In this document: positions 16,389 through 27,328 of the stretch, in pieces | Layout of the letters: every line of letters starts with the position of its first letter | Position numbering within the stretch: position 1 is the first letter of the stretch | Source: Lentisphaerota bacterium | GTDB taxonomy: Bacteria > Verrucomicrobiota > Kiritimatiellia > PWTM01 | Direction: 5' to 3' | DNA length: 52,466 nucleotides | Assembly (NCBI GenBank): GCA_016873715.1 | Contig: VGWF01000012.1 | Location: 1 to 52,466, forward strand | Notes under the pieces: generated by a model | Told to the model about the DNA's origin: nothing | Databases searched by the model: none | The model's input: the letters and a program-made list of their open reading frames with translations, nothing else | Program-made: the position numbers and the translations under genes

Positions 16389-17369
16389 TCACTCCCCGGG
16401 ATAGCGCACGCCCCAGCGCGCGCGGAGGCCGTCCATCAACTCCATCCGCCGCAGGGTCTCGGCGTGCGGCACGAACGGGCACTCCGTCGCGCCGGCCGCG
16501 ACGAGCCGCATGACCTCGGCGGCCTCGTGCTGGTAGCCGCGGCCCGGCTGCGGCGACTCGATCGTGCGCGCCTCGCCGCCGGCGGGCTCGACGGTCACGC
16601 GCGACGGCCGCCACATCGGCTCGTGCACGACGAGGCGTCCGCGCGTGCCGAGGACCGCGGCCTCGCGCCGGCCCTGCGCCTCGAACCCCGCCGTGAAGGC
16701 CGCCATCGCCCCGTCCCCGTAGCGCATCGCGACGGAGCAGGTCCGGTCGACGCCGGTCGGGGCCAGGTTCGCGACCGATTCGACCCGCTCGGGCCGGTCG
16801 CCGAGGACGTCGAACGCGAGCGCGAGCGGGTAGATGCCGACATCGAGCAGCGCGCCGCCGCCCTGCGCGGGGTCGAAGAGGCGGTTGGCCGGATCGAACG
16901 GTGCGGGATAGCAGAGGTCCGCCGTGACGGCGCGGGGCGTGCCGATGCCGCCCGAGCGGAGCAGGTCCATCGCGGCGCGGACGGCGGGGAAGAACCGCGT
17001 CCAGAGGCCTTCCATCAGGAACACGCCGCGGCGGCGGGCGGCGTCGACGAGGAGCCCGGCTTCGCGCGCGTTGAGCGCGAGCGGCTTCTCGCAGAGAACG
17101 GCCTTCCCGCCTGCGATGCAGGCGAGCGCATCGGCGAGGTGGGCGGTGTTGATCGAGGCGACGTAGGCGATCTCGACCTCGGGATCGGCGGCCAGCGCGG
17201 CGGCGCCTTCGTGGGCGCGCGCCCCCGGCAGGCCCGCCTCGTCCGCGAACGCGCGGGCACGGGCGGCCGAGCGCGAGGCGACGGCGACGACCCGCGCGCC
17301 CGCCGCATGCGCGAGATCGGCCGCGAACAGCCGCGCCACGCGCCCCGTGCCGACGATTCCCCACCGCAT
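16389..17369 (-). CDS. Gfo/Idh/MocA family oxidoreductase
   Basis: 326 aa from ATG 17369, with GGAGG about nine bases upstream. The N-terminal Rossmann fold starts MRWGIVGTGRVAR (a GxGxxA-type NAD(P) site). The family's EKPLALN motif, with the lysine typically in catalysis, is near residue 97. The C-terminal domain has GGGALLDVGIYPL, another family hallmark, with the histidine of the dihydrodiol or inositol dehydrogenases replaced. The best general label is a sugar- or diol-type dehydrogenase. It sits directly before recC on the same strand but with no functional link I can name. Confidence 0.88.
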   Translation of the reverse strand: MRWGIVGTGRVARLFAADLAHAAGARVVAVASRSAARARAFADEAGLPGARAHEGAAALAADPEVEIAYVASINTAHLADALACIAGGKAVLCEKPLALNAREAGLLVDAARRRGVFLMEGLWTRFFPAVRAAMDLLRSGGIGTPRAVTADLCYPAPFDPANRLFDPAQGGGALLDVGIYPLALAFDVLGDRPERVESVANLAPTGVDRTCSVAMRYGDGAMAAFTAGFEAQGRREAAVLGTRGRLVVHEPMWRPSRVTVEPAGGEARTIESPQPGRGYQHEAAEVMRLVAAGATECPFVPHAETLRRMELMDGLRARWGVRYPGE

Positions 17370-17524
17370 CCGGAGATCCTCCGTCCCGGCCGCGCCCGCG
17401 GCCGCCGATGCCCGCACTATAGCCGACGGCGCCCGCCTGTCGCACGCTTTGTCCGATCGGCCCGGACTTGCTAGGATCCCCCGCGGCGGGGCCTCCGGGT
17501 CGACGCCCCGCACGGAGTCGACGC

Positions 17525-17881
17525 ATGCGCCATCCTGCACGGTCGGTCCTCGCGGGGGTCCTGGCCCTGCTCCAGGGCTGCGCCACGGCGCGGCTGTGGG
17601 AATGGACCGACCCGAACGAGCGGGTGTGGATCGGGGCCGACGCGATCACCGAGCAGGCGCTCCAGGCGCGCGGCATCGACTACCAGGTCTATTCCGGCGC
17701 CCTCGGCAACGGCTTCCTCGTGCGGAAGAACGTCCGCGGGCGGCTGTGGGACTACCAGCTTCGCGCCCTCGGCACCCCGGTCACCCTCGTGCTGGACGCC
17801 GCGACGGTCGTGGTCATCATCGGGGCGTTCGTGTTCGTCCACGAACCGGCCGGCACGGTCAAGCTGATCGAGAAGCTCTGA
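17525..17881 (+). CDS. Small putative lipoprotein
   Basis: 118 aa from ATG 17525. A short basic start and hydrophobic core end in LLQGC, a lipobox with Cys19 as the likely acylated residue. The mature part begins ATARLWEWTDPNERVWIG and ends with a second hydrophobic stretch (about residues 87-105: VTLVLDAATVVVIIGAFVF). It could therefore be anchored by lipid at the N-terminus and by a helix near the C-terminus. I do not recognise the family. Its TGA and the surE stop on the other strand share the palindrome TGATCA at 17879-17884. Confidence 0.7.
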   Translation: MRHPARSVLAGVLALLQGCATARLWEWTDPNERVWIGADAITEQALQARGIDYQVYSGALGNGFLVRKNVRGRLWDYQLRALGTPVTLVLDAATVVVIIGAFVFVHEPAGTVKLIEKL

Positions 17882-18646
17882 TCACGCGCCGGGCGCGGCG
17901 GCCCAGCCCGCGAGGTGGCCGAGGCTGCCGGCGTGGGTCAGGTCGAAGTGGATCGGCGTCATGGAGACCCACCCCTCCGCCACGGCGCGGAGGTCGGTGC
18001 CGGCCGGATCGCCCTCCGGCTCGAGGTAGCCGTCCATCCAGTAGTAGATGTTGCCCCGGGGATCGGCGCGCTTGTCGAACGTCTCGATGAACCGCGACGG
18101 CGCCATGCGGGTCGCCGCGAAGCCGCGCAGGTCGCCGTACGGGAGGTTGGGCACGTTGACGTTGAGGAGGACGCCCTTCGGCAGCGGGTCGCGCACGAGC
18201 CGTCCGGCCAGCTCCCGCGCGACCCGGGCGGCGGTGTCCCACCGGGGATCGCGGAAGGTGTTCAGCGAGACCGCCATGCTGGGGATGCCGAGGATCGTAC
18301 CCTCCGTCGCGGCGGAGACGGTTCCGGAGTAGATCACCGCGATCCCGGCGTTGGGCCCGAGGTTGATGCCGCTGACGACGAGGTCCGGCGGCTCCGGCAG
18401 CAGCGCGCAGACGGCCAGCTTCACCGAGTCCGCCGGCGTTCCGCCGACGGCGTGCCCGGTGAAGCCGCCGGGTTCGCAGACCGTCCGGGTCTTGATCGGA
18501 TCGGTCAGCGTGATGGCATGGCCGACCGCGCTGCGTTCGGAATCGGGCGCGACGACCACGACCTCGCCGAGCCCTTCCATCGCCGCCGCGAGGGAGCGGA
18601 TGCCGGGGGCGTGAATGCCGTCGTCGTTGGACACCAGGATTCGCAT
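17882..18646 (-). CDS. surE: 5'/3'-nucleotidase SurE
   Basis: 254 aa from ATG 18646. The N-terminal MRILVSNDDG is the SurE signature with the metal-binding Asp pair, followed by HAPGI, VVAPDSERSAVGHAIT and VVSGINLGPNAG, all conserved in the family. The enzyme removes phosphate from nucleoside monophosphates and is linked to stationary-phase survival. Length is normal. It is divergent from the type II secretion operon and ends tail-to-tail with the small lipoprotein. Confidence 0.95.
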   Translation of the reverse strand: MRILVSNDDGIHAPGIRSLAAAMEGLGEVVVVAPDSERSAVGHAITLTDPIKTRTVCEPGGFTGHAVGGTPADSVKLAVCALLPEPPDLVVSGINLGPNAGIAVIYSGTVSAATEGTILGIPSMAVSLNTFRDPRWDTAARVARELAGRLVRDPLPKGVLLNVNVPNLPYGDLRGFAATRMAPSRFIETFDKRADPRGNIYYWMDGYLEPEGDPAGTDLRAVAEGWVSMTPIHFDLTHAGSLGHLAGWAAAPGA

Positions 18647-18725
18647 GCCCGCAGCCTCGCACACCCGCCCTCCGCCCGGCAAGCCCGGCGGGCCCCGCCC
18701 CGCGGCCGCGCGACCCGCGGCCAAG

Positions 18726-18755
18726 TTGACTCGGCCCGCACGCGCGGCCTATCCT
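18726..18755 (+). promoter_or_regulatory. Putative sigma-70-type promoter of the gsp operon
   Basis: TTGACT (18726-18731) and TATCCT (18750-18755) are separated by 18 bases and lie about 23 bases before the gspE start, in the divergent gap between surE and gspE. Both boxes stand out in otherwise extreme GC sequence. Confidence 0.5.
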
Positions 18756-18777
18756 TCACTCTTTGGAGACGATGCGC

Positions 18778-20508
<1,731 letters not shown>

Positions 20509-20541
20509 TTCCGGCCGGACCCCCGACACCCGACACCTCCC

Positions 20542-21864
20542 ATGCCGACGTTCACCTACAGCGCGCGCAGCCGGGACGGCCGGAAGGTGGAGGGGTCCCT
20601 CGAGGCCGCCGACCGCCGGGCCGCGCTCGCGGCGCTCTCGCGGATGGACTGCGTCCCGGTCCGGATCTCCGAGACGGGCGGCGGCGCGCCGCCCCCGAAG
20701 CCGGCGGCGAAGGCCGCGCCGAAGCCGGCCGCGCCGAAACCCGCGGCGAAACCGGCGCCGGCGGGGGGCGGGACCGCCCGGCCGCGGTTCAAGCTGACCT
20801 TCCGCCGCAGCAACCGGCCTCACATGTCGATGCGCGAGATGCTCCTGTTCACCCGGGAGCTGAGCGACCTCCTCGCCTCGGGCATGACGCTCGGCGAGGC
20901 GCTCCACACGCTGTCGCGCCGCGGGGCGGCGGACGCGGCGGGGACGGCGCTGACGACGGAACTCCGCGACGAGATCGTCCGCGGGTCCAGCCTCTCCGAG
21001 GCGCTCGCCTCCCATCCCGAGACCTTCCCCACCCTCTACGTCAGCATGGTCAAGGCCGGCGAGGCGGCCGGCTCGCTCGGCGAGGCGCTCGAACGGCTGG
21101 CGCGACACTACGAGCGGACGCAGGAGGCGCGCGAGAAGGTCGTGATGGCCCTGACCTACCCGGCGATCGTGATGATCGTCGGCGGGCTCACGATGGTCTT
21201 CATCATGATCTTCGTGATTCCGCGCTTCGCGAGCATGTTCGACGAGCTGGGCAGCACGCTGCCGCTCCCGACGCGCATCCTGATCGGCCTGAGCCACTCC
21301 TTCACCGGCGTCCGCGGCCTCGTCCTTCTCGCGGTCGTGACCGCCGGAGTCATCGGCGCGCGCCGGGCGCTCCGCTCCGAGCGCGGGCGGTCGTGGTGGC
21401 ACCGGACGCAGCTCAAGGTTCCCGTGGTCGGCCGCGTGGTCAGCGCGGCCTCCTACACGCACTTCGCGCAGACCCTCGGCTCGCTGCTGGCCAACGGCGT
21501 GCCGGTGCTGCAGGCGCTCTCGATCGTCGAGATGACCGTCGGGAACTCGGTCATCGCGCGCGAGATCCGCGAGGCGCGGGAGCGGGTCACCGACGGGTCG
21601 AGCATCTCCGGACCCCTGGCGGCGGGCAACGTGTTCCCGCCGCTGCTGACCGACATGCTGGCGGTCGGCGAGCGGACCGGCGACATGGCCGGCGCGCTCA
21701 CGCACATCGCGCGGCGCTACGAGGGCGAGCTCGACCGCAGCGTCAAGCTGTTCATCACGGTGCTCGAGCCGTTGCTGATCGTGCTGATCGCCGCGATGGT
21801 CGGGTTCGTGGCCATCAGCATGCTGATGGCGGTGTTCGACCTGACGAGCGGGTTGCAGGCATGA
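20542..21864 (+). CDS. gspF: Type II secretion inner-membrane protein GspF
   Basis: 440 aa from ATG 20542. The N-terminus MPTFTYSARSRDGR is the family start. A Pro/Ala/Lys repeat linker (about residues 51-75) separates it from two T2SSF domains, each containing the ASGMTLGEAL or ANGVPVLQAL pattern and a hydrophobic segment. A final membrane helix is near residues 413-432. It is the platform protein that couples GspE to the pseudopilus. The linker is longer than in most GspF proteins. Confidence 0.94.
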   Translation: MPTFTYSARSRDGRKVEGSLEAADRRAALAALSRMDCVPVRISETGGGAPPPKPAAKAAPKPAAPKPAAKPAPAGGGTARPRFKLTFRRSNRPHMSMREMLLFTRELSDLLASGMTLGEALHTLSRRGAADAAGTALTTELRDEIVRGSSLSEALASHPETFPTLYVSMVKAGEAAGSLGEALERLARHYERTQEAREKVVMALTYPAIVMIVGGLTMVFIMIFVIPRFASMFDELGSTLPLPTRILIGLSHSFTGVRGLVLLAVVTAGVIGARRALRSERGRSWWHRTQLKVPVVGRVVSAASYTHFAQTLGSLLANGVPVLQALSIVEMTVGNSVIAREIREARERVTDGSSISGPLAAGNVFPPLLTDMLAVGERTGDMAGALTHIARRYEGELDRSVKLFITVLEPLLIVLIAAMVGFVAISMLMAVFDLTSGLQA

Positions 21865-21964
21865 GGCGTCTCCGGTTCCCGGCTCCGGGCCCCAGGATCG
21901 GGCCGTCATGGAACTTGAAACCTGGCGCTTGAAGCTTGAAACTCGGCTCATCGGAGGAAGTGAC
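21865..21964 (+). other. Short gap with CTTGAA direct repeats before gspG
   Basis: The 100-bp gap holds imperfect direct repeats of CTTGAAAC/GCTTGAAG (about 21913-21945) and a strong ribosome site GGAGGAAG just before the gspG ATG. No gene is present. Confidence 0.4.
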
Positions 21965-22402
21965 ATGAGAAACGACAAACGGATCCGGCGGAACGGCAGG
22001 GCGGGCTTCACGCTGATCGAGATCCTGCTGGTGGTGGTCATCATCGGGATCCTGGCCGGCATCGCGCTGCCGAAGCTGAGCGGCCACACGCGCCGGGCGG
22101 AGATCGCCAAGACGCGGGCGGAGATCGAGAACATCGGGACGGCGCTCAGCCAGTTCGAGCTCGACCTCGGGGAGTTCCCGAAGTCCCTGCAGGAGCTGGT
22201 GACCTCGCCGGGCAGCGACCGGTGGAACGGACCCTACCTGACCAAGGGCATGCCGATGGATCCGTGGAAGCGGAGCTATCTCTACGCCTGCCCGGGCCAG
22301 CACAACCCGAAGACCTACGACCTGGCGTCGCTCGGCCCCGACGGGGTCGAGAGCGGCGACGACATCGTCAACTGGCAGACCGACGCCGCCGCGACGCCGT
22401 AG
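21965..22402 (+). CDS. gspG: Major pseudopilin GspG
   Basis: 145 aa. A class III prepilin leader ends at Gly14, followed by FTLIEILLVVVIIGILAGIALP with Glu19 at mature position 5. The C-terminal part has the GspG layout (RWNGPYL, DPWKRSYLYACPGQ, LASLGPDG), including the usual calcium-site region. It is the main subunit of the pseudopilus and needs GspO prepilin peptidase, which is not in this window. The ribosome site GGAGGAAG is strong, fitting a highly made subunit. Confidence 0.95.
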   Translation: MRNDKRIRRNGRAGFTLIEILLVVVIIGILAGIALPKLSGHTRRAEIAKTRAEIENIGTALSQFELDLGEFPKSLQELVTSPGSDRWNGPYLTKGMPMDPWKRSYLYACPGQHNPKTYDLASLGPDGVESGDDIVNWQTDAAATP

Positions 22403-22423
22403 CGCGGCCGGCCGCGGAGATTC

Positions 22424-23026
22424 GTGACGCGGAACGCCGACAGCGTGGCCCCCCGGAACCGCGGCCGCCGCGGCTTCACTCTCATGGAGCTGCTGCTGGT
22501 CGTCGTGATCAGCCTCCTGGCGATGTCCATGGCGATCCCGCTCTTCGGCCAGGCGTCGCGCTCCAACAAGCTGCGGGTCTCCGCGCGGACGATCGTCGCG
22601 GCCCACCGCTACGCGCGGGGCATGGCGGTGCTGCGGCAGGCGGACATGGTCCTGCTGCTGGACCAGTCCGACGGCCGGGTCCAGGTCGTCCGCCTGCAGC
22701 GCGAGGGCGACGAGGCCGACGCGACCAACGAGGTGGAGGAGGCGACCAGCGAGGCCCGCTTCCTGCTCGGGAGCCGGGAGGAGGAGACCGTCGCCGCCCC
22801 GACCAACTCGGTGGATGCCGAGCTCCACCGGACGCTGCCGGAGGGCGTCCTCATCGCGGAGATCGACGTCGACCCGATGCAGCGGCACGAAACCGCCGCA
22901 TGGGTGGACTACATGCCGAACGGCATGTGCGACCCCTTCGAGGTGACGGTCGCGGACGACAAGGGCCGCCGGATCGTCGTCCGCGTCAACGGCGCCACCG
23001 GAAAGGCGGAGGTGCTCGATGAGTAG
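22424..23026 (+). CDS. gspH: Minor pseudopilin GspH-like
   Basis: 200 aa from GTG 22424, preceded by GGAG. The prepilin site is Gly17|Phe18 with Glu22, then a hydrophobic helix (LLLVVVISLLAMSMAIP). The middle region (ASRSNKLRVSARTIVAAHRYAR) matches the GspH helical spine. Order in the operon (after gspG, before gspI) supports the assignment. It overlaps the gspI start by eight bases. Confidence 0.85.
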   Translation: MTRNADSVAPRNRGRRGFTLMELLLVVVISLLAMSMAIPLFGQASRSNKLRVSARTIVAAHRYARGMAVLRQADMVLLLDQSDGRVQVVRLQREGDEADATNEVEEATSEARFLLGSREEETVAAPTNSVDAELHRTLPEGVLIAEIDVDPMQRHETAAWVDYMPNGMCDPFEVTVADDKGRRIVVRVNGATGKAEVLDE

Positions 23027-23918
23027 GCGGCCGTACCATCCGCCATCCGACGGGATGGACCCGCGGCGGCGGGGCAAGGCGGGGCTCACGCTGGTCGAGG
23101 TGCTGATGGCCATCGCGGTGCTCGGCATCGGGCTGAGCATCCTCGTCCACTCCGCGGGCCAGGCCCTGGGCGTGGTCAAGCGCACCCGCCACTTCGAGAC
23201 GGCGCGCCACCTCTTCGACATCGTCGAGCTGGAGAACCCGATCCTCGACCTCGAGGAGATGGCCGAGCAGACCGAGTCCGGCGGGTTCGAGGCGCCGAAC
23301 GATGCGTACACCTGGACCCGCTCCGTCGAGCCGATGTTCAACTTCGAGGAGGAGGAGACGGGGTTCTACGTCATCCGGACGCGCATCCTCTGGAACGAGC
23401 GGGGGCAGGAGTCCTACGAGGAGATCGTGACCGGCGTCTTCCCCGGCACCGAGCGCGAGGGCGCCCTGCCCGATGCCGAGGCCCTCGACGCCGAGACCGA
23501 GGCCGCCGGCGGCGGCGTGGCCGCGGCCGGCGGAATCCGCGGCGCCGCGCCGACCGGGCGGGGTGGCGACGGGCGCGGCGGCGACCGCGGCGCGGAGTTC
23601 ATGCGCGGCATGCGCGGCGGCGGCGAGGGAGGCTTCCCCGGGATGGCGGGCGGCCGCGGCGGCGCCCAGGGCGGCCGTGGGGCCGGAGCGGCGCCCGGAC
23701 GGGGCGCCGGCAACGCGGCGAACCGCGGGCAGGGCCGGGCCGGCGCGGGCCGCGCCTACTCGGGCGGAGGCGCGGGCGGGCGCCAGGGCGGCGGAGGAGG
23801 CGGAGGCGGCGGAGGCGGCGGACGCCAGGGCGGCGGCGGGGGCGGCCCCCCCGCGCCCGGAGGCGGTGGCGGCGGATGGAGCGGCGGCGGACCTCCGCCG
23901 CCGCCGGGGTTCCGGTAA
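23019..23918 (+). CDS. gspI: Minor pseudopilin GspI with a long glycine-rich tail
   Basis: 299 aa. The prepilin cleavage site is Gly22|Leu23 with Glu27 and a hydrophobic helix (VLMAIAVLGIGLSILV). Residues 23-140 look like a normal GspI (length about 120). From about residue 162 to the end the protein becomes a low-complexity tail of Gly, Arg, Ala and Pro with RGG-like repeats and runs of eight or more Gly. Such a tail is not typical of GspI. It could be a disordered external segment of the pseudopilus tip, or it may reflect repeat expansion in GC-rich DNA. Confidence 0.85.
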   Translation: MSRRPYHPPSDGMDPRRRGKAGLTLVEVLMAIAVLGIGLSILVHSAGQALGVVKRTRHFETARHLFDIVELENPILDLEEMAEQTESGGFEAPNDAYTWTRSVEPMFNFEEEETGFYVIRTRILWNERGQESYEEIVTGVFPGTEREGALPDAEALDAETEAAGGGVAAAGGIRGAAPTGRGGDGRGGDRGAEFMRGMRGGGEGGFPGMAGGRGGAQGGRGAGAAPGRGAGNAANRGQGRAGAGRAYSGGGAGGRQGGGGGGGGGGGGRQGGGGGGPPAPGGGGGGWSGGGPPPPPGFR

Positions 23919-23922
23919 GGCC

Positions 23923-24633
23923 ATGATCCGTCCGCATCCCGCCGGCCCGCCCGCGCGACGCGATCCCGGCTTCACGCTGATCGAGCTGCTCGTGGCGCTG
24001 TCGATCTTCGCGATCGCGTTCGCGATCGTGGGTCTTTCCTTCTACACGACGACGCGCGCGTGGTCGCGCGGCACGCAGGCGCTCGAGGGGCTCCACGAGG
24101 GCGAGTTCATGATGGACCAGGTCGTCTGCGCGCTGCGCTCGGCGGCGTGGTTCCGGACGACCGGCTCCGGCGGACGCTACGGTTTCTGGATCGAGGACGG
24201 CGAGGACACCTATCCCGCCGACACCATCTCGTGGGTGACCTCGGGCTCGGCCCTGATGCCGCCCGACTCTCCGTTCCGGCTCGGGCTGCACCGGATCACG
24301 CTCTCCGTCGAGGACTCCGACCTCGGCGAGCCGGCGCTGGCGGTGAGGGCCGTGCCCCCCTTCGTCGACGAGGAGGACATGGAGGAGCCGGAGCCGTGGT
24401 TTGCCGGCGGCGGCGTGCGGGGCCTCGACTGCCGGATCTGGGATGGCGAGATCGAGGACTGGACCGATGAGTGGGAGCACACGAACCGCCTCCCCAACCG
24501 CGTCGAGATCGCCCTCTTCTTCGACCCGCCCCACGAGGGCGAGGATCCGATCGTGCTCCGCCGCCTCGTGGACATCCCGGTGGCGGCCTACGCGACCACC
24601 GCGGTGTCGCGGACGGAGTCGAGAAGGCGGTAG
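23923..24633 (+). CDS. gspJ: Minor pseudopilin GspJ-like
   Basis: 236 aa from ATG 23923, four bases after gspI. The leader ends at Gly16, then FTLIELLVALSIFAIAFAIVG with Glu21. The later beta-rich domain contains MMDQVVCALRSAAWF and an acidic stretch (VDEEDMEEPEP). The assignment rests on the prepilin motif, size and position between gspI and gspK. GspJ, I and K form the tip complex of the pseudopilus. Confidence 0.82.
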   Translation: MIRPHPAGPPARRDPGFTLIELLVALSIFAIAFAIVGLSFYTTTRAWSRGTQALEGLHEGEFMMDQVVCALRSAAWFRTTGSGGRYGFWIEDGEDTYPADTISWVTSGSALMPPDSPFRLGLHRITLSVEDSDLGEPALAVRAVPPFVDEEDMEEPEPWFAGGGVRGLDCRIWDGEIEDWTDEWEHTNRLPNRVEIALFFDPPHEGEDPIVLRRLVDIPVAAYATTAVSRTESRRR

Positions 24634-24660
24634 ACGGGAGTTTCCGATTCCGGGGTTCAC

Positions 24661-25869
24661 GTGGCGCGGCCCGGGTTTGCGGCACACGAGACGGGCGGTT
24701 GGCGCGTTGAAGGGACGGGCAGGTTCCAGGTGTCAGGGTCCAGGTGTCATACAGCGGGAGGTGCGGGCGGCGGCGGGCAGCCGGGAACCGGCGTCCGGCC
24801 CGGCCGGCGTCCGGCCCTGCGTGCCGCCTCCCCCGTCCCCCCGGTCCCGTCCCCCGGCTCCCGCCGTCGCCGGCGCCGCCGCGGATCGGCGCTGATCGTC
24901 GCGCTCTGGGTGATCGTGATCCTGACGATGCTGGTGGGCACGCTCGGCTTCGAGATGCGCATCGAGGCCGGCATCACCTCGCACTACCGGAAGCGGTCGA
25001 AGGCCTACGCCCTGGCGAAGGCGGGCGCGGAATGGGCGCGCATGCTGCTGCTCAATTCCCGGAAGGTCGACACGACGGTCGACGAATCGATGGACGAGGA
25101 CCCGCTCGTCCTGAACCCGATGCTGCTCGCGCGCGGCATGGGCATCCGGAACGCGACGCAGGAGATGGGCGACGGCGTCTTCCGGGTCGACATCATCCCG
25201 GAGGGCAGCCGGCGCAACGTCAACCGCCTGCAGCAGCAGGAATGGCGCGAGTTGCTCGCCCAGGCCCGGGTGCCGGAGGACTGGTGGGACGAACTCATCG
25301 ACTGCGTCGGCGACTGGATCGACGCCGACGAGAACACCAAGCTCAACGGCGCCGAGGGCGACGACGCCTACTACAACGAGCGCGGCTACACCGTGAAGAA
25401 CGGACCCATCGACACGATCGACGAGATGCTCATGATCAAGGGCTTCGACGAGGCGATCCTGTTCGGCGGCCCCGGCCCCGACCCCGATTCGGAGCCGATG
25501 CTCGGCATCGCGCAGTGGCTGACCACGTGGGGCGACGGCCGGATCAATGCGAACAACGCGGGCTACGAAGTCCTTATGACCATCCCCGGCATTGCCGAGT
25601 GGGAGGCGGATGCTATTATCGAGGGGCGCGTGGGGCTCGACGGCGTGGAAGGAACCCGCGATGATGGATACGAGTCCGTCGACGAGATGATCGCGCGAAC
25701 CGGCCTGAATGCCGCCCTGAAGTCCTACTTCAGCGTCCGCGACCTCCGGTATGTGCGGGTGGTGTCGGTCGGGGACGTGCAGGGCGTCCGCAGCGGCGTG
25801 TGGGCGGTGTACCGCATCGAGGGCGGGCAGGTGCTGACGGTGTTCTGGCGCGAGGAGGCGATGCCGTGA
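24661..25869 (+). CDS. gspK: Minor pseudopilin GspK
   Basis: Up to 402 aa. The hydrophobic start GSALIVALWVIVIL lacks Glu at position 5, as GspK does, and is preceded by seven arginines. The large C-terminal domain has the GspK-type CVGDWIDADE and INANNAGYEVLMTIPGI (helix-hairpin-like) features. The start is uncertain. The GTG at 24661 gives a 75-residue leader, far longer than usual; the GTG at 24730 shortens it to 52, and no better start lies nearer. Residues before about 65 are Gly/Pro/Arg-rich and may not be translated. Confidence 0.85.
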   Translation: MARPGFAAHETGGWRVEGTGRFQVSGSRCHTAGGAGGGGQPGTGVRPGRRPALRAASPVPPVPSPGSRRRRRRRGSALIVALWVIVILTMLVGTLGFEMRIEAGITSHYRKRSKAYALAKAGAEWARMLLLNSRKVDTTVDESMDEDPLVLNPMLLARGMGIRNATQEMGDGVFRVDIIPEGSRRNVNRLQQQEWRELLAQARVPEDWWDELIDCVGDWIDADENTKLNGAEGDDAYYNERGYTVKNGPIDTIDEMLMIKGFDEAILFGGPGPDPDSEPMLGIAQWLTTWGDGRINANNAGYEVLMTIPGIAEWEADAIIEGRVGLDGVEGTRDDGYESVDEMIARTGLNAALKSYFSVRDLRYVRVVSVGDVQGVRSGVWAVYRIEGGQVLTVFWREEAMP

Positions 25870-25903
25870 GCGGCGGCCGGGAACGGAATCGGGGACGACG
25901 ACG

Positions 25904-27328
25904 ATGGGTGTGACCGAGAAGCTGAAGCTGCGCGCGGTTCCGGAACTCGGAGCCCGCAGCCTCGCGGCCGTCCACCGACACGGCGACTCGATCGCGTGGA
26001 CCACCCTGCGTGTCCGCAAGGACGCGCGCGATCCCGCGGTGCCCGAGTCCCGCCTGCTGCCGGCGCCCGCGGCGGATGCCGAGGCCGCCCCCGAGGTCGT
26101 CGGCACGGCGCTCCGTCCCCTGCTCGCGGGCGTGCGGGGCGAGGCGACGATGACGCTCCCGGCCGACCAGGCCCTGCTGCGCGTCGTCGAGCTTCCCACC
26201 GGCGATGCGACGGAACTGCCCGGCATGGTCGAACTGCAGATCGACCGGTTCTCCCCCTTCCCCGTCGAGCACCTGGTGGTCGCCTACGAGATCCTCGATT
26301 CCGCGGAGGACCGGACGCGCCTCCTGATCGCCGCGGTGCAGCGCGACCAGGTCGACCGCGAGGCGGCGATCCTGTCGGCGGCCGGCCTGGACGTCCGCCG
26401 CGTCGACCTCGACATCCTGGGGTGGTGGCACCACCTGCGCGCGTCGGACGCCGCGTCGGCCTCCGGCCTGCAGCTTCATCTCAATCTCGCCGCGAACGCC
26501 GTGACGGTGCTCGCGCTGCAGGACGGGCGGCCGGTGCTCGTCCGCGCGCTCGGACGCGGCGTCGGCACCGACACGCCGCAGGAGATCCAGGACGAGATCA
26601 GCCTGACGCTCACCCAGCTGGAGACCGAGTGGGGCCTGGGCGCCGGCGCCTCGATCGTCGCCTGGTTCGACGGCGAGCCCGACGCCGCCTGGGCGCAGGC
26701 CCTGGGCGACGCGTGCGGGCTGCCGGCCCGCGCCGCCGGCCTGGGCGACCTGCCCCCGCTGACGGAGGGGATCGTCCGCCGCGCCCTGGAGGATCCCGAG
26801 CGCACGCTCAACCTGGCCCCGCCGGAATGGGACACCGCCCGCAGGTCGCGGAACGCGTCCCGCCGGATCATCGTCGCCGCGGCCGCCTGCGTCGGAATCT
26901 GGCTCGCCGTGGTCGTCGGTTTCCTCGGGGCCCTGGAACTCCGCCAGGCCTCGCTCAACCGCCTCCGGACGCGGGTCGAGGTGCTCGAGAAGCCCGCGGG
27001 CGAGGTGCGGGTGCTGCAGTCGCGCACCAAGGCGCTCGAGGACTACGGCGACCGCAGCCGCTCCTCCCTCGAGCTTCTCCGCCAGATCAGCGCCGACCTT
27101 CCCGAGGGGCTCACGCTCTCGACGCTGTCCTTCCGCAAGGGCAAGAACCTCAACCTGCGCGGGGAGGCCGACGCGGTGAACGCCGTCTACGACTTCTTCG
27201 CCTCGATGGAGAAATCCGGACTGTACACGACGGTCACGCCGGAGGCGGTGACCCGCAAGTCGGGGGCGCAGGCCCGCGCGGAGTTCCGCTGGTCCGGCGT
27301 GCTCCCGGGCGGAGAGGCGACGCCGTGA
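25904..27328 (+). CDS. gspL: GspL / PilM-PilN-like assembly protein
   Basis: 474 aa from ATG 25904. The N-terminal cytoplasmic part (about 1-300) has the actin-like PilM/GspL fold pattern, for example VVELPTGDATELPGMVELQI and RFSPFPVEHLVVAYE. A single membrane helix lies near residues 325-345 (IIVAAAACVGIWLAVVVGFL). A PilN-like periplasmic domain follows (LRTRVEVLEK coiled region, then LPEGLTLSTLSFRKG). It joins the ATPase GspE to the inner-membrane platform. It ends in a GTGA overlap with the next gene. Confidence 0.85.
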   Translation: MGVTEKLKLRAVPELGARSLAAVHRHGDSIAWTTLRVRKDARDPAVPESRLLPAPAADAEAAPEVVGTALRPLLAGVRGEATMTLPADQALLRVVELPTGDATELPGMVELQIDRFSPFPVEHLVVAYEILDSAEDRTRLLIAAVQRDQVDREAAILSAAGLDVRRVDLDILGWWHHLRASDAASASGLQLHLNLAANAVTVLALQDGRPVLVRALGRGVGTDTPQEIQDEISLTLTQLETEWGLGAGASIVAWFDGEPDAAWAQALGDACGLPARAAGLGDLPPLTEGIVRRALEDPERTLNLAPPEWDTARRSRNASRRIIVAAAACVGIWLAVVVGFLGALELRQASLNRLRTRVEVLEKPAGEVRVLQSRTKALEDYGDRSRSSLELLRQISADLPEGLTLSTLSFRKGKNLNLRGEADAVNAVYDFFASMEKSGLYTTVTPEAVTRKSGAQARAEFRWSGVLPGGEATP

